From: Methylovulum sp.
GTDB taxonomy: Bacteria; Pseudomonadota; Gammaproteobacteria; Methylococcales; Methylomonadaceae
Direction of reading: 5' to 3'
Length of the DNA: 64,000 bases
NCBI GenBank assembly: GCA_028712695.1
Contig: JAQTQZ010000005.1
Span: 86,514 to 150,513, forward strand
Shown here: positions 1 to 10,610 of the stretch, one piece after another
Layout of the letters: every line of letters starts with the position of its first letter
Position numbering within the stretch: position 1 is the stretch's first letter
Program-made: the position numbers and the translations under genes
The notes under the pieces: model-generated
The model's input: the letters and a program-made list of their open reading frames with translations, nothing else
Told to the model about the DNA's origin: nothing
Databases searched by the model: none

Positions 1-3000
1 CCGTGGTGCTGGGCGGTATCTCGCAACTTCGCCGCCAGTCCAGCCGGAAGGCTCAGTTCGATACTGCCGCCGCGATAGCTTTGCTGCGCTGGCCGGGGCC
101 GGTCGGTTGGCAATTCCAGCAAGGCCGGTGCGCCTGCCAGATGCTTTTGCCAAAACTCGGTTTGCATCTGCAACACCTTGCCTTGCAGCCATTGCCGTTG
201 CCAGAGCGCATAATCGGCATATTGGATAGCCAAATCAGGCAACGGGTCGGGCAGGTTTTGGCTGAAAGCCGTGTACAACGTGCTGAATTCACGGATCAAC
301 AAGCCGATAGACCAGCCGTCGGAGATGATATGGTGCTGGGTGACCAACAGGATATGGTCATCCTCATTGAGGCATAGCAGTAAACCGCGTATCAATGGGC
401 CTGCCGACAAGTCAAACGGCTGGTTGGTTTCATCAGCGCAAATGCGGGCAATCGCATCGGCTCGCTCGTTGGCAAGCATTGTGCGCAAATCACGTTCGTA
501 CAGCGCAAAACCGCAACCCGCATCGGCAATGACTTGTACCGGTTGACCGTTAATACTGACAAACCGGGTACGCAATATCTCATGACGGGCGATAATACGG
601 TCAAGCGCGGCTTGCAACGCGTTACAGTCCAGTTTGCCATGCAAGCGCAATCCGGTGGGCAGGTGATAAGCCCTACCGGCGGCAGGATCAAACTGGTCAA
701 GAAACCACAGGCGCTGCTGCGCCCAGGACAACGGCAGCGGCTGGCTACGGCCAGCAGATAAAATAGGCTGTTGCTCGCAGGCTTGGGCATCAACAAGTAG
801 CTGGGCGAAACCGGCCAGGGTTGGCTGGTTAAAAAGCTCGCGTAACGCGATTTCAACGCCCAATTCTTGACGCAACCGGGAACTAAACTGTACGGCGGTC
901 AAGGAGTGCCCACCCAACTCGAAGAAATTATCGTGGCGGCCTATTCGCTCCAACCCCAGCAATTCCTGCCAGATACCCGCCAGTGCGGTTTCCGTAGCGC
1001 CTTGCGGCGCTTCGTATTGGCGGCTCAACACCGATGCGCCGTCCGGCGCAGGCAAGGCGCGGCGGTCGAGTTTGCCGTTAGCTGTCAACGGGAATTCGGG
1101 CAAGATGACAAAGGCGCCGGGGATCATATAATCCGCGAGCGTCACGGCAAGCTGGGCACGCAATCCGGCAATGGGACATTCAACACCGTCTTGGGGGATG
1201 ACATAGGCGACCAGGCGCTTATCGCCGCCAGCCTCTTCGCGGGCGATGACGGTAGCGGCGCTTACGCCGTCGCAACTGGCCAGCCGGGCTTCTATTTCGC
1301 CCAGCTCGATGCGGAAGCCGCGCAGCTTGACTTGGAAATCGTTGCGGCCCAAGAACTCAATGCTGCCGTCCGGTAACCAACGCCCTAAATCGCCGGTTTT
1401 ATAGAGACTGCCCCTACCCTCCCGGAAGGGATCGGGGATGAAACGCCCGGCGGTTAGTTCGGGCTGGTTCAGGTAACCGCGTGCAACGCCGATGCCACCG
1501 ATGTAAAGCTCGCCGACAATGCCTTGCGGCACCGGTTGCAAATGGGGATCGAGGATGTACAGCTGCATGTTCGCTATCGGTCTGCCAATTGGCACGATGC
1601 CGGGATGCTGGTCGGCATTGCAGCGCCATGACGTCACGTCGATGGCGGCTTCGGTCGGGCCGTAGAGGTTATGCAGCTCGATTTCCGGCCAGCGTGTCAA
1701 AAACTTAGATTGCAGCGCATAAGGCAAGGCTTCGCCGCTGCACAGCACACGCCGTAACCGGTGTCGCCCCAGCTCGGCCTGTTCCAGGAAGACCTGTAGC
1801 ATCGATGGGACAAAATGCACCATCGTGACACCTGCCGAAACAATCAATCCAGCCAGATAATGCGGGTCTTGGTGGCCCTCTGGTCGCGCCATGACCAGCC
1901 TCGCACCCGCCAGCAACGGCAGGAAAAACTCCCAGACCGACACGTCGAAGCTAAACGGGGTTTTTTGCAGCACACGGTCATCACCACCCAGCCGGTATTC
2001 GTGCTGCGCCCAGCACAGCCGGTTGACGACGCCGTCATGTTGGTTCATGACGCCTTTGGGCTGGCCGGTCGAGCCGGAGGTGTAGATGATATAGGCCAAG
2101 TTCTGTGACGTCAGTCCCAAAGCTTTCGGGTCGGGATTGGTGTCCGCTTGCATAGTCAGCGTAAACAAGGCCTGCGCGCTGTCCAGCGCCAGCACCGGAG
2201 CCTCTGCGGCCAACTGCGGCAAGCGCTCTTGCAACGCCGCTTGGGTCAGTATCGCCACCGGCGCACTGTCGGCCAGCATCACCGCGATACGCTCGGTCGG
2301 GTACGACGGATCCAGCGGCACATAAGCGCCGCCCGCTTTCAGGATGCCCAGCAAGGCGGCCACCAGCTCCAAGCTGCGTTCCATGAACACGCCGACCCTA
2401 TCGTCGGGGCGCAGGTTTAAACCCAGCAAATAATGGGCGATTCGGTTGGCTTGCCGGTTCAGCGCATCGTAACTCAGGCTTTGTTGGGCATAGACGACGG
2501 CAATGCTATTGGGGGTTTGCGCAACCTGTTGTTCAATCAGTTGCTGGATCAGTAGCTCGCTTGGATAGTCTGCCGTTGTGGCGTTAAAGCTATTCAAAAC
2601 TTGCTGGCGCTCGTTTGCCGGCAAGATACTAAGTGCGCTGATTTTACGCTGCGGGTCTTGCGCCAACGCATCCACTAGACCAACTATCGCCGTGTACAAA
2701 TAAGCGGCGATGCGTCCGGCATCCAACTCGTGTACGCATTGCGCCGTGATGCTAAAGCCAGCGCCCAAATCATCGACATAAACCGAGATGGGATAATTAT
2801 CCCATTCCTCGCCTTCCATGATTGTTACGCCGTCCCAGACAAACTGGTCGTCCACATTATCCATTTTGCTATGCCGGTAGTTCAGCAAGGTCGTAAACAA
2901 CGGCGTTGATGCGGACACGCCACTGCAACGCTGGGCCAACGCCAACGAGGCTTGTTCATGGCTGAGCAATTCACTTAAGCGCCGGTAAGCTGCGTGTACG

Positions 3001-6000
3001 GCTTGCTGCACATCCATATCCCGTAAAGAAATGCGCACTGGCAAGGTGTTGATAAACATCCCGAGAACCCGGTCAGCGCCTGCCGAACCTTGCAGCCGCC
3101 CGACCAAAACAGTGCCGAACACGACATCATCGCGGCCGCAACACTGCGCCAGGACTTGCGCCCACGCGACATGGAACAGCACGGCGGCCGACACGCCAAG
3201 TTGCCTGGCCGTGTCGGCGACACGTACTGCAAGCGCATCAGTGAGCGCCAGGCTCACCTTGTTGACCTGCTTATCGTCGCTTCTGATATTGGTCAACCCA
3301 AACGGCGCAGTCGGTTCGTCAATGTCGCCTAATTGTTCGCGGAAATAGGCTTCATGTCCGGCCATCGGGACCGCTAGGGTCTGGGCGATGAACTGGCGGT
3401 AAGGCAGGGCGGTCGGCAACCGGTTACCCTGCCCTTCCAATAACATCCTGATTTCAGAAATGATGAGTTCCAGCGTGACATGGTCAATGGCCAGATGGTG
3501 CCTGAGCAGCGCCAACAGCCATTTTTGCGTATGCGGGTCGCAGGCGGTGGTTGCCGCGAACAACGGCGCTTGTTGCAAATCCAGGCGGGTATGCAGCGGG
3601 TCGGTGACCGCGAGCAACTGTTCCAGCGCATCGCCTTCCAAGTCCAAATCAAGTTGTCCGACCGGCAACGGTGCGGCCCGCTGCACGACTTGCACCGGTT
3701 GCGGCAGACCTTGCCAATGGATTGCCGTGCGCAAAATATCATGACGGTTGATCACCGTCTGCAACGCAGCCAAGAAGGTGTCTAGGCGGTTGCGGTCATC
3801 GAAGGTTATGACGGTGCGCGACAAATAAGTGTCGCCTTGGGTTTGCAGCAAATGATGGAACAGGATACCTTCCTGTAATGGGGCTAGCGGGTAAATGTCC
3901 TGGATATTGGCCGCGCCGCCTGGGACATCGGCACAAATTCCGTCGATTTCCTGTTGGCTAAGGCTGACCAGCGTCAGCATCTCTGGGGTGATTTGCGTGC
4001 AGGCTTCCGGTATTAAATTGGGCGGCGCTTTGAAAGCCGGATTATTGCCGCCAGTAGCTATCGCCGCCGCCATCGCCGACAAGGTGGGCGTGATGAACAC
4101 GGCTTGCACGCTGGCTGTCCAACCTTGCTGGCGTAGCCGTTCAATCAGCGTGACGACCATCAACGAATGCCCGCCCAGCTCAAAGAAATTGTCATGGCGG
4201 CCCACTTGCCCCAGCCCCAGCAGGTCTTGCCAGATTGCCGCCAACGTGGTTTCCGCCGCGCCTTGTGGCGCTTCGTAGTGGCGGCCCGGCACGGCGCTGC
4301 CATCCGGTGCTGGCAGTGCACGGCGGTCTAGCTTGCCGTTGGCATTGAGCGGAAAAGCAGCCAAGCTGACGAACGCGCTGGGGATCATATAATCCGCCAG
4401 CGTGGAAGCAAGCTGGGCGCGCAATGCGGCGGTGGACAGTTCGGCACCGTGTTCCGCAATCAGGTATGCGACCAGGCGCTTATCACCGGGGCTGTCCTCG
4501 CGGACGATGACCACGGCGTCACGGACGCCAGCGCAAGCAATAAGCCGCGCTTCAATCTCGCCCAATTCAATGCGGAAGCCGCGTAGCTTGACTTGGAAGT
4601 CATTGCGCCCCAAGTATTCAATTTGACCGTCAGCCAGCCAACGCCCCAAGTCGCCGGTTTTGTAGAGCCTATTGGCTGTCCCCGCAGTGAAAGGGTCGCT
4701 GATGAAGCGTTCCTCCGTGAGTTCCGGGCGGTTCAGGTAGCCCCGCGCCACCCCCGCCCCGCCGATGTAAATCTCGCCGGTCACACCGGGTGGCACGGGT
4801 TGGCGTTGGGCATCGAGGATGTGGCAACTTAAATCGGCAAGCGGCCTGCCGATGACGCTGCCCCGCTGCGCGTCGATGTCCGCCCGCAAGATGCGCCGGT
4901 ATGTCGCATGCACGGTGATTTCAGTGATGCCGTACATATTGATGAGTTGCACCTGTTCGGGGTCGTTGCGTTCTATCCACGGTGCCAGCGTGTGGAACTC
5001 CAGCGCTTCGCCGCCAAAGATGATGCAGCGCAAAGCGTGGGGCTGTGGGTTTTGCGCTTGGGCGTTAATCAATTGCCGGAATGCGCTGGGGGTTTGGTTC
5101 AGCACGGTCACGCGCTCCTTGCACAGCAGTGCATAAAACGCGTCCGGCGAGCGGGAGGTCAGGTAAGGCACAAGCACGAGGCGGCCACCGTACAGCAACG
5201 CGCCCCACAGTTCCCACACGGAAAAGTCGAACGCAAACGAATGGAACAGCGTCCAGACATCGGTATTGTCAAAGTGGAACTGCGCTTGGGTGGCGGCAAA
5301 CAGCCGCGCAACCTGGGCATGTTCGACCATCACGCCCTTGGGTAAGCCGGTCGAACCGGACGTATAAATGATATAGGCAAGGTGCTGCGGCGTAAGGCCC
5401 AGCGCCGCCGTGTCAGGGTTATGTCCGGGATAATGCGCCAACGGTGCATCCTTATCCAACAACAGGGTCGGCAACTTTAGCGCAGCTAAATCCGGCAGTC
5501 CGATCTGCACGGCGGATTGGCTCAGTAACGCCACTGGGGCGCTGTCGGACAGCATGTAGCCCAGCCGGTCGGCGGGATAACTGGGGTCTAGCGGGATATA
5601 GGCGCCGCCCGCTTTGAGTATGCCGAGCAGGCCTACGACCATTTCCACGCCGCGCTCCAGACAAATAGCAACCCGGTCATCAGGCCGTATGCCCAACGCC
5701 AGCAGATAATGCGCCACTTGGTTGGCTTTCCGGTTGAGTTCGGCGTAGCTCAGGTTGTTGTTTTCAAAGGTGACGGCGACCGCATCGGGGGTTTTTTCAA
5801 CTTGTCTTTCAAACAACTGATGCAGGCACAGCGGCTGCGGGTATTCGGCATGCGCACTGCCCCACCTAGCCAGGATTTGCCGGCGTTGGCCAGCGTCAAG
5901 CAACGGCAACTGGCTGACGGGTTGCCGGTCATTGGCGACGATACCGGCGAGCAGGGTTTGGTAGTAAGCAGCGATGCGCTCGGCGGTCGCGGCATCGAAC

Positions 6001-9000
6001 AAGTCGCTGGCGTATTCCAGGCTGCCGACAATCTCGCCGCCGACATCGGTCAACGATAGTGACAAGTCGAACTGGGTCGTCGTGTAGGGGAGTTCTATCG
6101 GTTCCAGGCTCAGACCTGGTAGTTCCAATGCGCTGCCGCCCGGCGTATTGTTCAACGACAGCATGGCCTGGAAAACAGGGCTGTGGCCCATACTGCGCGG
6201 CGGGTTGACGGCTTCGACAACCTGCTCGAACGGGATGTCCTGATGGGCGTAGGCGTTCAGCGTCGTCGCCTTGACCTGAGCCAACAATTGCGCGACGCTG
6301 GGGTCGCCCTGCAAATCCACGCGCAAGGCCAAGGTATTGACGAAAAAGCCGATCAGGCCTTCAATCTCGGCGCGTTGCCGATTGGCGACCGGCGTGCCGA
6401 TCACGACATCGGTTTGCCCGCTCAACCGTGCCATTAATGCTGACCAGCCGCCGAGCAAGACCATGAACAACGTGACACCGTGGCGTTGCGCCGTGTGCTG
6501 CAACGCGGCGCTGAGCCCTGCGCTTAAGGCAATGGCTATACTGCCGCCGCGATAGCTTTGCAGCGGCGGACGGAGCCGGTCGGTAGGCAATTCCAGCAAG
6601 GCCGGTGCAGACTTCAGATGATCTTGCCAATAACCGATATGCACCTGCAACACGTCGCCTTGCAGCCATTGCCGTTGCCAGGCGGCATAGTCGGCATACT
6701 GGATAGCCAGCGGCGGTAGCGGATCGGGGCGGTTTTGGCTGAAAGCCGAATACAACGCACTGAATTCCTTGACCAACAAGCCGATGGACCAGCCGTCGGA
6801 AATGATGTGGTGCTGGGTGATGAGCAGCACATGCTCGTCGTCGGCCAACTGCAACAAGCGGCCACGTATCAGCGGCCCGGCGGCCAGGTCAAAGGGGTGG
6901 CCGGTTTCATCGCCGGTAATCCGTGCGGCTTCGGCGGCCTGAGCATCCCCGGCCAATCCGGTCAGATCCTGGATTTGCAACGAAAAACCGCTGTCGGCAG
7001 GTGCGATAACCTGCACCGGCTGGCCATCGATGCTGACGAAACGGGTGCGCAAGTCTTCGTGGCGGGCCACGATGCGGTCGAGCGTGGCTTGCAGCGCCGT
7101 CTTATCCAATTGGCCCCGCAAACGCAGGCCGACCGGAATGTGGTAAGCCTTTCCTGCGGCAGAGTCCAGTTTATCCAAGAACCATAAACGTTGCTGTGCC
7201 CACGACAAGGGCAACGGCTGGCTACGGTCAGCAGGTGGGATCACGGCAAGTTCGGTTTGCACGGCGTTGGCGACGATGTCTGCGAAGCCGGACAAGGTCG
7301 GTTCTTCAAAGAACTCCATCAGGTCAACCTCAACGCCCAGTTCATCACGCAAACGTGAGACCAGTTGCACGGCCAGCAGCGAATGCCCGCCCAGCTCGAA
7401 AAAATGGTCATGACGGCCTATTTGTTCCAGCCCCAAAAGTTCCTGCCAAAGTTTCACCAGCACAGTCTCGACATTGCCTTGTGGCGCTTCATACTCGCCG
7501 GACACGACGGCCGCCATGTCGGGCGCGGGTAATGCCTTGCGGTCAAGCTTGCCGTTGGGCGTCAGCGGGAAAGCGGGCAACATGACGAACGCCGCCGGTA
7601 CCATGTATTCGGGCAGCACGGCGGACAAACGGCTACGCAATTCGCCCGCCGCAAGTTCAATCCCGTTTTGGGCGAGCAAGTAAGCGACCAGGCGCTTATC
7701 GCCGGGGTTGTCTTCACGGACAATCACGACCGCCTCGCCGATGCCGGGACAAGCGAGCAATTGCTCTTCAATTTCGCCCAGTTCGATCCTGAAACCGCGG
7801 ATTTTGACTTGGTGGTCGATGCGGCCCGCGAACAGGATAGCGCCGTCTGCCTGGTAACGGGCCAGGTCGCCGGTTTTGTAAAGCCGGCCGCCCGCCGCGC
7901 CGAACGGGTCTGGGATGAATTTTTCGGCGGTCAGGTCGGCACGGTGCAAATAACCGGACGTGATGCCTTCACCGGCGATATAAATTTCGCCGTAGACGCC
8001 AACCGGCACGGGATTCAGGGTTTCATCCAACAGGTAAAGCCTGACGTTAGCAATCGGGCGGCCTATCGGCAACGGCGGCGTGATGTCGGCGTTATAGGTT
8101 TGGTAAACACTGCTCCAGACAGTGCCTTCGGTAGGCCCGTACTCGTTGAATAAACCCACTTCCGGTAACATAGCGTAGTGCTGTGTGACCACATCCACAG
8201 GGCAGGCTTCGCCAGCGACGATAGCGGTCTTCAGCGAGCGCAGTTGCGCTGGGCTTTGGCATAACAGCAAGCCATACAATGATGGTAGCGCCAGCAAATG
8301 GGATATTTGCTGGCGCTCTATCAATCTGGCGAGCGCAGCCGGGTCTTTCGCCGCATCCTCGGAAGCCAGGCACAAACACCCGCCTTGCGCCAATGTCCAG
8401 AATATCCCGGCCACGGAGCTGTCGAACGCAAACGAGGACAACAGCAGATAAGCCTGCACGGGTTCCTGATAGGCGTCAAAGCGGGCCGTCGTCGAATGCA
8501 CGGCGTTGCGGTGGCTCACCATGACGCCTTTGGGTTTGCCGGTGGAACCGGAGGTATAAATGATGTAGGCCGTATCCAGCGGGTGGTTGACAGGTTCGGG
8601 GTTACCCGCGTCGTATCGGGCCATTTCCGGCCAACCGCCATCCAGGCAAACCACCTCGGCCGTGCCACGCGGCAATTGCGCAGTCAGGCCTTGCTGGGTC
8701 AGTAAAAGCGGCGCTTGCGTGTCTTCCAGCAAATACGCGATGCGGTCTGCCGGGTAATGCGGGTCGATAGGCACATAAGCACCGCCTGCTTTCAGTATGC
8801 CCAGCAAGCCGACCAGCATGTCCAAAGACCGCCCGACGCAAAGCCCGACCAGCACACCCGGCACCACGCCCTTGGCCCGCAGGTAATGCGCCAGTTGGTT
8901 GGCCTTGGCGTTCAGCCCGGCATAGGTGATAGTTTGGCCTTCGAAGACGGCGGCGACCGCAGCCGGTGTTTTTTCGGCCTGTTCCTCAAACAGTTGGTGG

Positions 9001-10610
9001 ATATACCAATTTTTGGGGTATTCAGCTGCGGTGTCATTCCAATCGTAAACGAGGCGCCGTGTTTCCGCCGCTGTCAGCAGCGGCAATTGGGAAAGCCTGG
9101 TATCCGGTTGGCTGACGATAGCCTGCAATAAGGTCAGATAGTGTCCGGCGAGGCGGGCTATTGTCGCGGCTTCGAACAAATCGGTGCGGTATTCAAAGCC
9201 GCCGGTCAACCGCCCCTGCCCGTCTTCCTGTAAGTGCAAGGCCAAATCGAATTTGGCGACAGCGGCGTCATCACCAGCCAGGCTGACTGTCAACCCCGGC
9301 AAGTCCAGCGTTTGCTTGGCGGTGTTTTGCAAGGTGAACCAGACTTGGAATAACGGGTTATAGCTGCGGCTGCGTTCGGGCTGCAACAGTTCGACGACTT
9401 GCTCAAACGGCAGGTCTTGGTGTTGTTGGGCATCGAGCACGGTGCGCCTGACCTGGGCCAGCAAGGCGCTAAAAGCAGGGTCGCCGGACAAATCGCTGCG
9501 CAACACCAGCGTGTTGACGAAAAAGCCGATCAGCCCCTCGGTTTCGAGCCGGTTGCGGTTGGCAACCGGTGTGCCGACGCAGATAGCCTGTTGATAGCTG
9601 TAGCGGTGCAGCAAGACGTTGAATGCCGCCAACATTGCCACGAACAGCGTGACATCGTGGCTGCGACTGAAGGTGTGCAACTGTTCCGACAAGACCGGCG
9701 GCACGCTGAATTGGAACAACGCACCGCGAGAGTTCATGACCGCAGGCCGTGGGTGGTCGGTGGGCAGTTCCAGCAAACGCGGCGCATCGCCAAGCTGGCG
9801 TTGCCAATAGTCGGTTTGCCGTTGCAACACCGGGCCGTCCAGCCATAGCCTTTGCCACGCGGCAAAATCGGCGTATTGGATAACAGGTTCCGCCAGCGGG
9901 GACGGTTTCCCAGCGCTGAAGGCCTGGTATAGTGCGGCGAATTCGCGCGTCAGGATTTGTGACGACCAGCCGTCGGAGACGATATGGTGCATGACCACTA
10001 GCAGCACGCTTTCCTCGTTGCCCGCAGTGTTTTGTAACAAAATCAAGCGTACACGGATGAGCGGCCCGGCTGAAAGGTCGAACGGTTTTGCGCTTTCCTC
10101 GCGGCACAGGCCCGCCAGTGCCGCGCCCCGTTCCGCTTCGGCCAACACCGTCAAATCGGTATGGGCTATGGGCAAAGCCAGTGCTGGATGGTGTTGTTGC
10201 AGCGGTTGGCCGTTGACCTCGACAAAAAAACTGCGCAGGCTTTCGTGCCTGCGGACGATTTCGTCGATGCTTTGCGCCAACGCCGCCCCGTTCAGGCGAC
10301 CCTCCAGGCGTAACGCGATCGGGATATTGTACAGCGCGCTGTCCGGTTCCAACCGGTGCAAAAACCATAAGCGCTGTTGGGCATAGGACAGCGGCATCGC
10401 CGCCGTGCGCGGGACGGGGGTTATCCGTGTTGCGTCATATTTTTCGGTCTGCGACAGGACTTCAATCAGCTCATGCTTCCTGACCTTGAGCTGGTTTTTA
10501 AGCGCGTCGGTCAAGGCATCTTTAGGCGCCCGGCATTTCAATGCCCCGCCTTCCAAGTACAAGCTAATATCCAGCCCATCTAAAGTAGCCAGCAATTCTG
10601 TCAGCATCAT
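1..10610 (-). CDS. NRPS 3, docking-(C-A-T)x3-C..., 3' end outside window
   Basis: This frame stays open from ATG 10610 to the window edge, so the protein is at least 3536 aa; the ORF track omits it because no stop lies inside the window. The start overlaps the upstream NRPS stop (ATGA). Domains, approximate residues: TubC-type N-terminal docking domain 1-55; C 65-500 (HHIVSDGWS); A 535-1020; T about 1073; C 1125-1560 (HHIISDGWS); A 1595-2095; T about 2147; C 2230-2660; A 2690-3180; T about 3230; C from 3280, incomplete. A-domain specificity residues read by GrsA alignment: module 1 DSAAIAEVW (unassigned, His-like), module 2 DFWNIGMVH (Thr), module 3 DVWHLSLID (Ser). The third C domain carries HHLLQTQGD, matching the dual condensation/epimerisation signature HH[I/L]xxxxGD, so the Thr before it may become D. 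Release domain not visible. Architecture is certain; substrates are prediction. Confidence 0.96.
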   Translation of the reverse strand, partial: MMLTELLATLDGLDISLYLEGGALKCRAPKDALTDALKNQLKVRKHELIEVLSQTEKYDATRITPVPRTAAMPLSYAQQRLWFLHRLEPDSALYNIPIALRLEGRLNGAALAQSIDEIVRRHESLRSFFVEVNGQPLQQHHPALALPIAHTDLTVLAEAERGAALAGLCREESAKPFDLSAGPLIRVRLILLQNTAGNEESVLLVVMHHIVSDGWSSQILTREFAALYQAFSAGKPSPLAEPVIQYADFAAWQRLWLDGPVLQRQTDYWQRQLGDAPRLLELPTDHPRPAVMNSRGALFQFSVPPVLSEQLHTFSRSHDVTLFVAMLAAFNVLLHRYSYQQAICVGTPVANRNRLETEGLIGFFVNTLVLRSDLSGDPAFSALLAQVRRTVLDAQQHQDLPFEQVVELLQPERSRSYNPLFQVWFTLQNTAKQTLDLPGLTVSLAGDDAAVAKFDLALHLQEDGQGRLTGGFEYRTDLFEAATIARLAGHYLTLLQAIVSQPDTRLSQLPLLTAAETRRLVYDWNDTAAEYPKNWYIHQLFEEQAEKTPAAVAAVFEGQTITYAGLNAKANQLAHYLRAKGVVPGVLVGLCVGRSLDMLVGLLGILKAGGAYVPIDPHYPADRIAYLLEDTQAPLLLTQQGLTAQLPRGTAEVVCLDGGWPEMARYDAGNPEPVNHPLDTAYIIYTSGSTGKPKGVMVSHRNAVHSTTARFDAYQEPVQAYLLLSSFAFDSSVAGIFWTLAQGGCLCLASEDAAKDPAALARLIERQQISHLLALPSLYGLLLCQSPAQLRSLKTAIVAGEACPVDVVTQHYAMLPEVGLFNEYGPTEGTVWSSVYQTYNADITPPLPIGRPIANVRLYLLDETLNPVPVGVYGEIYIAGEGITSGYLHRADLTAEKFIPDPFGAAGGRLYKTGDLARYQADGAILFAGRIDHQVKIRGFRIELGEIEEQLLACPGIGEAVVIVREDNPGDKRLVAYLLAQNGIELAAGELRSRLSAVLPEYMVPAAFVMLPAFPLTPNGKLDRKALPAPDMAAVVSGEYEAPQGNVETVLVKLWQELLGLEQIGRHDHFFELGGHSLLAVQLVSRLRDELGVEVDLMEFFEEPTLSGFADIVANAVQTELAVIPPADRSQPLPLSWAQQRLWFLDKLDSAAGKAYHIPVGLRLRGQLDKTALQATLDRIVARHEDLRTRFVSIDGQPVQVIAPADSGFSLQIQDLTGLAGDAQAAEAARITGDETGHPFDLAAGPLIRGRLLQLADDEHVLLITQHHIISDGWSIGLLVKEFSALYSAFSQNRPDPLPPLAIQYADYAAWQRQWLQGDVLQVHIGYWQDHLKSAPALLELPTDRLRPPLQSYRGGSIAIALSAGLSAALQHTAQRHGVTLFMVLLGGWSALMARLSGQTDVVIGTPVANRQRAEIEGLIGFFVNTLALRVDLQGDPSVAQLLAQVKATTLNAYAHQDIPFEQVVEAVNPPRSMGHSPVFQAMLSLNNTPGGSALELPGLSLEPIELPYTTTQFDLSLSLTDVGGEIVGSLEYASDLFDAATAERIAAYYQTLLAGIVANDRQPVSQLPLLDAGQRRQILARWGSAHAEYPQPLCLHQLFERQVEKTPDAVAVTFENNNLSYAELNRKANQVAHYLLALGIRPDDRVAICLERGVEMVVGLLGILKAGGAYIPLDPSYPADRLGYMLSDSAPVALLSQSAVQIGLPDLAALKLPTLLLDKDAPLAHYPGHNPDTAALGLTPQHLAYIIYTSGSTGLPKGVMVEHAQVARLFAATQAQFHFDNTDVWTLFHSFAFDFSVWELWGALLYGGRLVLVPYLTSRSPDAFYALLCKERVTVLNQTPSAFRQLINAQAQNPQPHALRCIIFGGEALEFHTLAPWIERNDPEQVQLINMYGITEITVHATYRRILRADIDAQRGSVIGRPLADLSCHILDAQRQPVPPGVTGEIYIGGAGVARGYLNRPELTEERFISDPFTAGTANRLYKTGDLGRWLADGQIEYLGRNDFQVKLRGFRIELGEIEARLIACAGVRDAVVIVREDSPGDKRLVAYLIAEHGAELSTAALRAQLASTLADYMIPSAFVSLAAFPLNANGKLDRRALPAPDGSAVPGRHYEAPQGAAETTLAAIWQDLLGLGQVGRHDNFFELGGHSLMVVTLIERLRQQGWTASVQAVFITPTLSAMAAAIATGGNNPAFKAPPNLIPEACTQITPEMLTLVSLSQQEIDGICADVPGGAANIQDIYPLAPLQEGILFHHLLQTQGDTYLSRTVITFDDRNRLDTFLAALQTVINRHDILRTAIHWQGLPQPVQVVQRAAPLPVGQLDLDLEGDALEQLLAVTDPLHTRLDLQQAPLFAATTACDPHTQKWLLALLRHHLAIDHVTLELIISEIRMLLEGQGNRLPTALPYRQFIAQTLAVPMAGHEAYFREQLGDIDEPTAPFGLTNIRSDDKQVNKVSLALTDALAVRVADTARQLGVSAAVLFHVAWAQVLAQCCGRDDVVFGTVLVGRLQGSAGADRVLGMFINTLPVRISLRDMDVQQAVHAAYRRLSELLSHEQASLALAQRCSGVSASTPLFTTLLNYRHSKMDNVDDQFVWDGVTIMEGEEWDNYPISVYVDDLGAGFSITAQCVHELDAGRIAAYLYTAIVGLVDALAQDPQRKISALSILPANERQQVLNSFNATTADYPSELLIQQLIEQQVAQTPNSIAVVYAQQSLSYDALNRQANRIAHYLLGLNLRPDDRVGVFMERSLELVAALLGILKAGGAYVPLDPSYPTERIAVMLADSAPVAILTQAALQERLPQLAAEAPVLALDSAQALFTLTMQADTNPDPKALGLTSQNLAYIIYTSGSTGQPKGVMNQHDGVVNRLCWAQHEYRLGGDDRVLQKTPFSFDVSVWEFFLPLLAGARLVMARPEGHQDPHYLAGLIVSAGVTMVHFVPSMLQVFLEQAELGRHRLRRVLCSGEALPYALQSKFLTRWPEIELHNLYGPTEAAIDVTSWRCNADQHPGIVPIGRPIANMQLYILDPHLQPVPQGIVGELYIGGIGVARGYLNQPELTAGRFIPDPFREGRGSLYKTGDLGRWLPDGSIEFLGRNDFQVKLRGFRIELGEIEARLASCDGVSAATVIAREEAGGDKRLVAYVIPQDGVECPIAGLRAQLAVTLADYMIPGAFVILPEFPLTANGKLDRRALPAPDGASVLSRQYEAPQGATETALAGIWQELLGLERIGRHDNFFELGGHSLTAVQFSSRLRQELGVEIALRELFNQPTLAGFAQLLVDAQACEQQPILSAGRSQPLPLSWAQQRLWFLDQFDPAAGRAYHLPTGLRLHGKLDCNALQAALDRIIARHEILRTRFVSINGQPVQVIADAGCGFALYERDLRTMLANERADAIARICADETNQPFDLSAGPLIRGLLLCLNEDDHILLVTQHHIISDGWSIGLLIREFSTLYTAFSQNLPDPLPDLAIQYADYALWQRQWLQGKVLQMQTEFWQKHLAGAPALLELPTDRPRPAQQSYRGGSIELSLPAGLAAKLRDTAQHH

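Noticed and set aside
3-10583. Plus-strand ORFs and minus-strand frame 1/0 ORFs throughout the NRPS genes
   Set aside because: They are shadows of the continuous NRPS frames; translations are low-complexity and show no families, whereas the minus frame gives unbroken C, A and T domain motifs.
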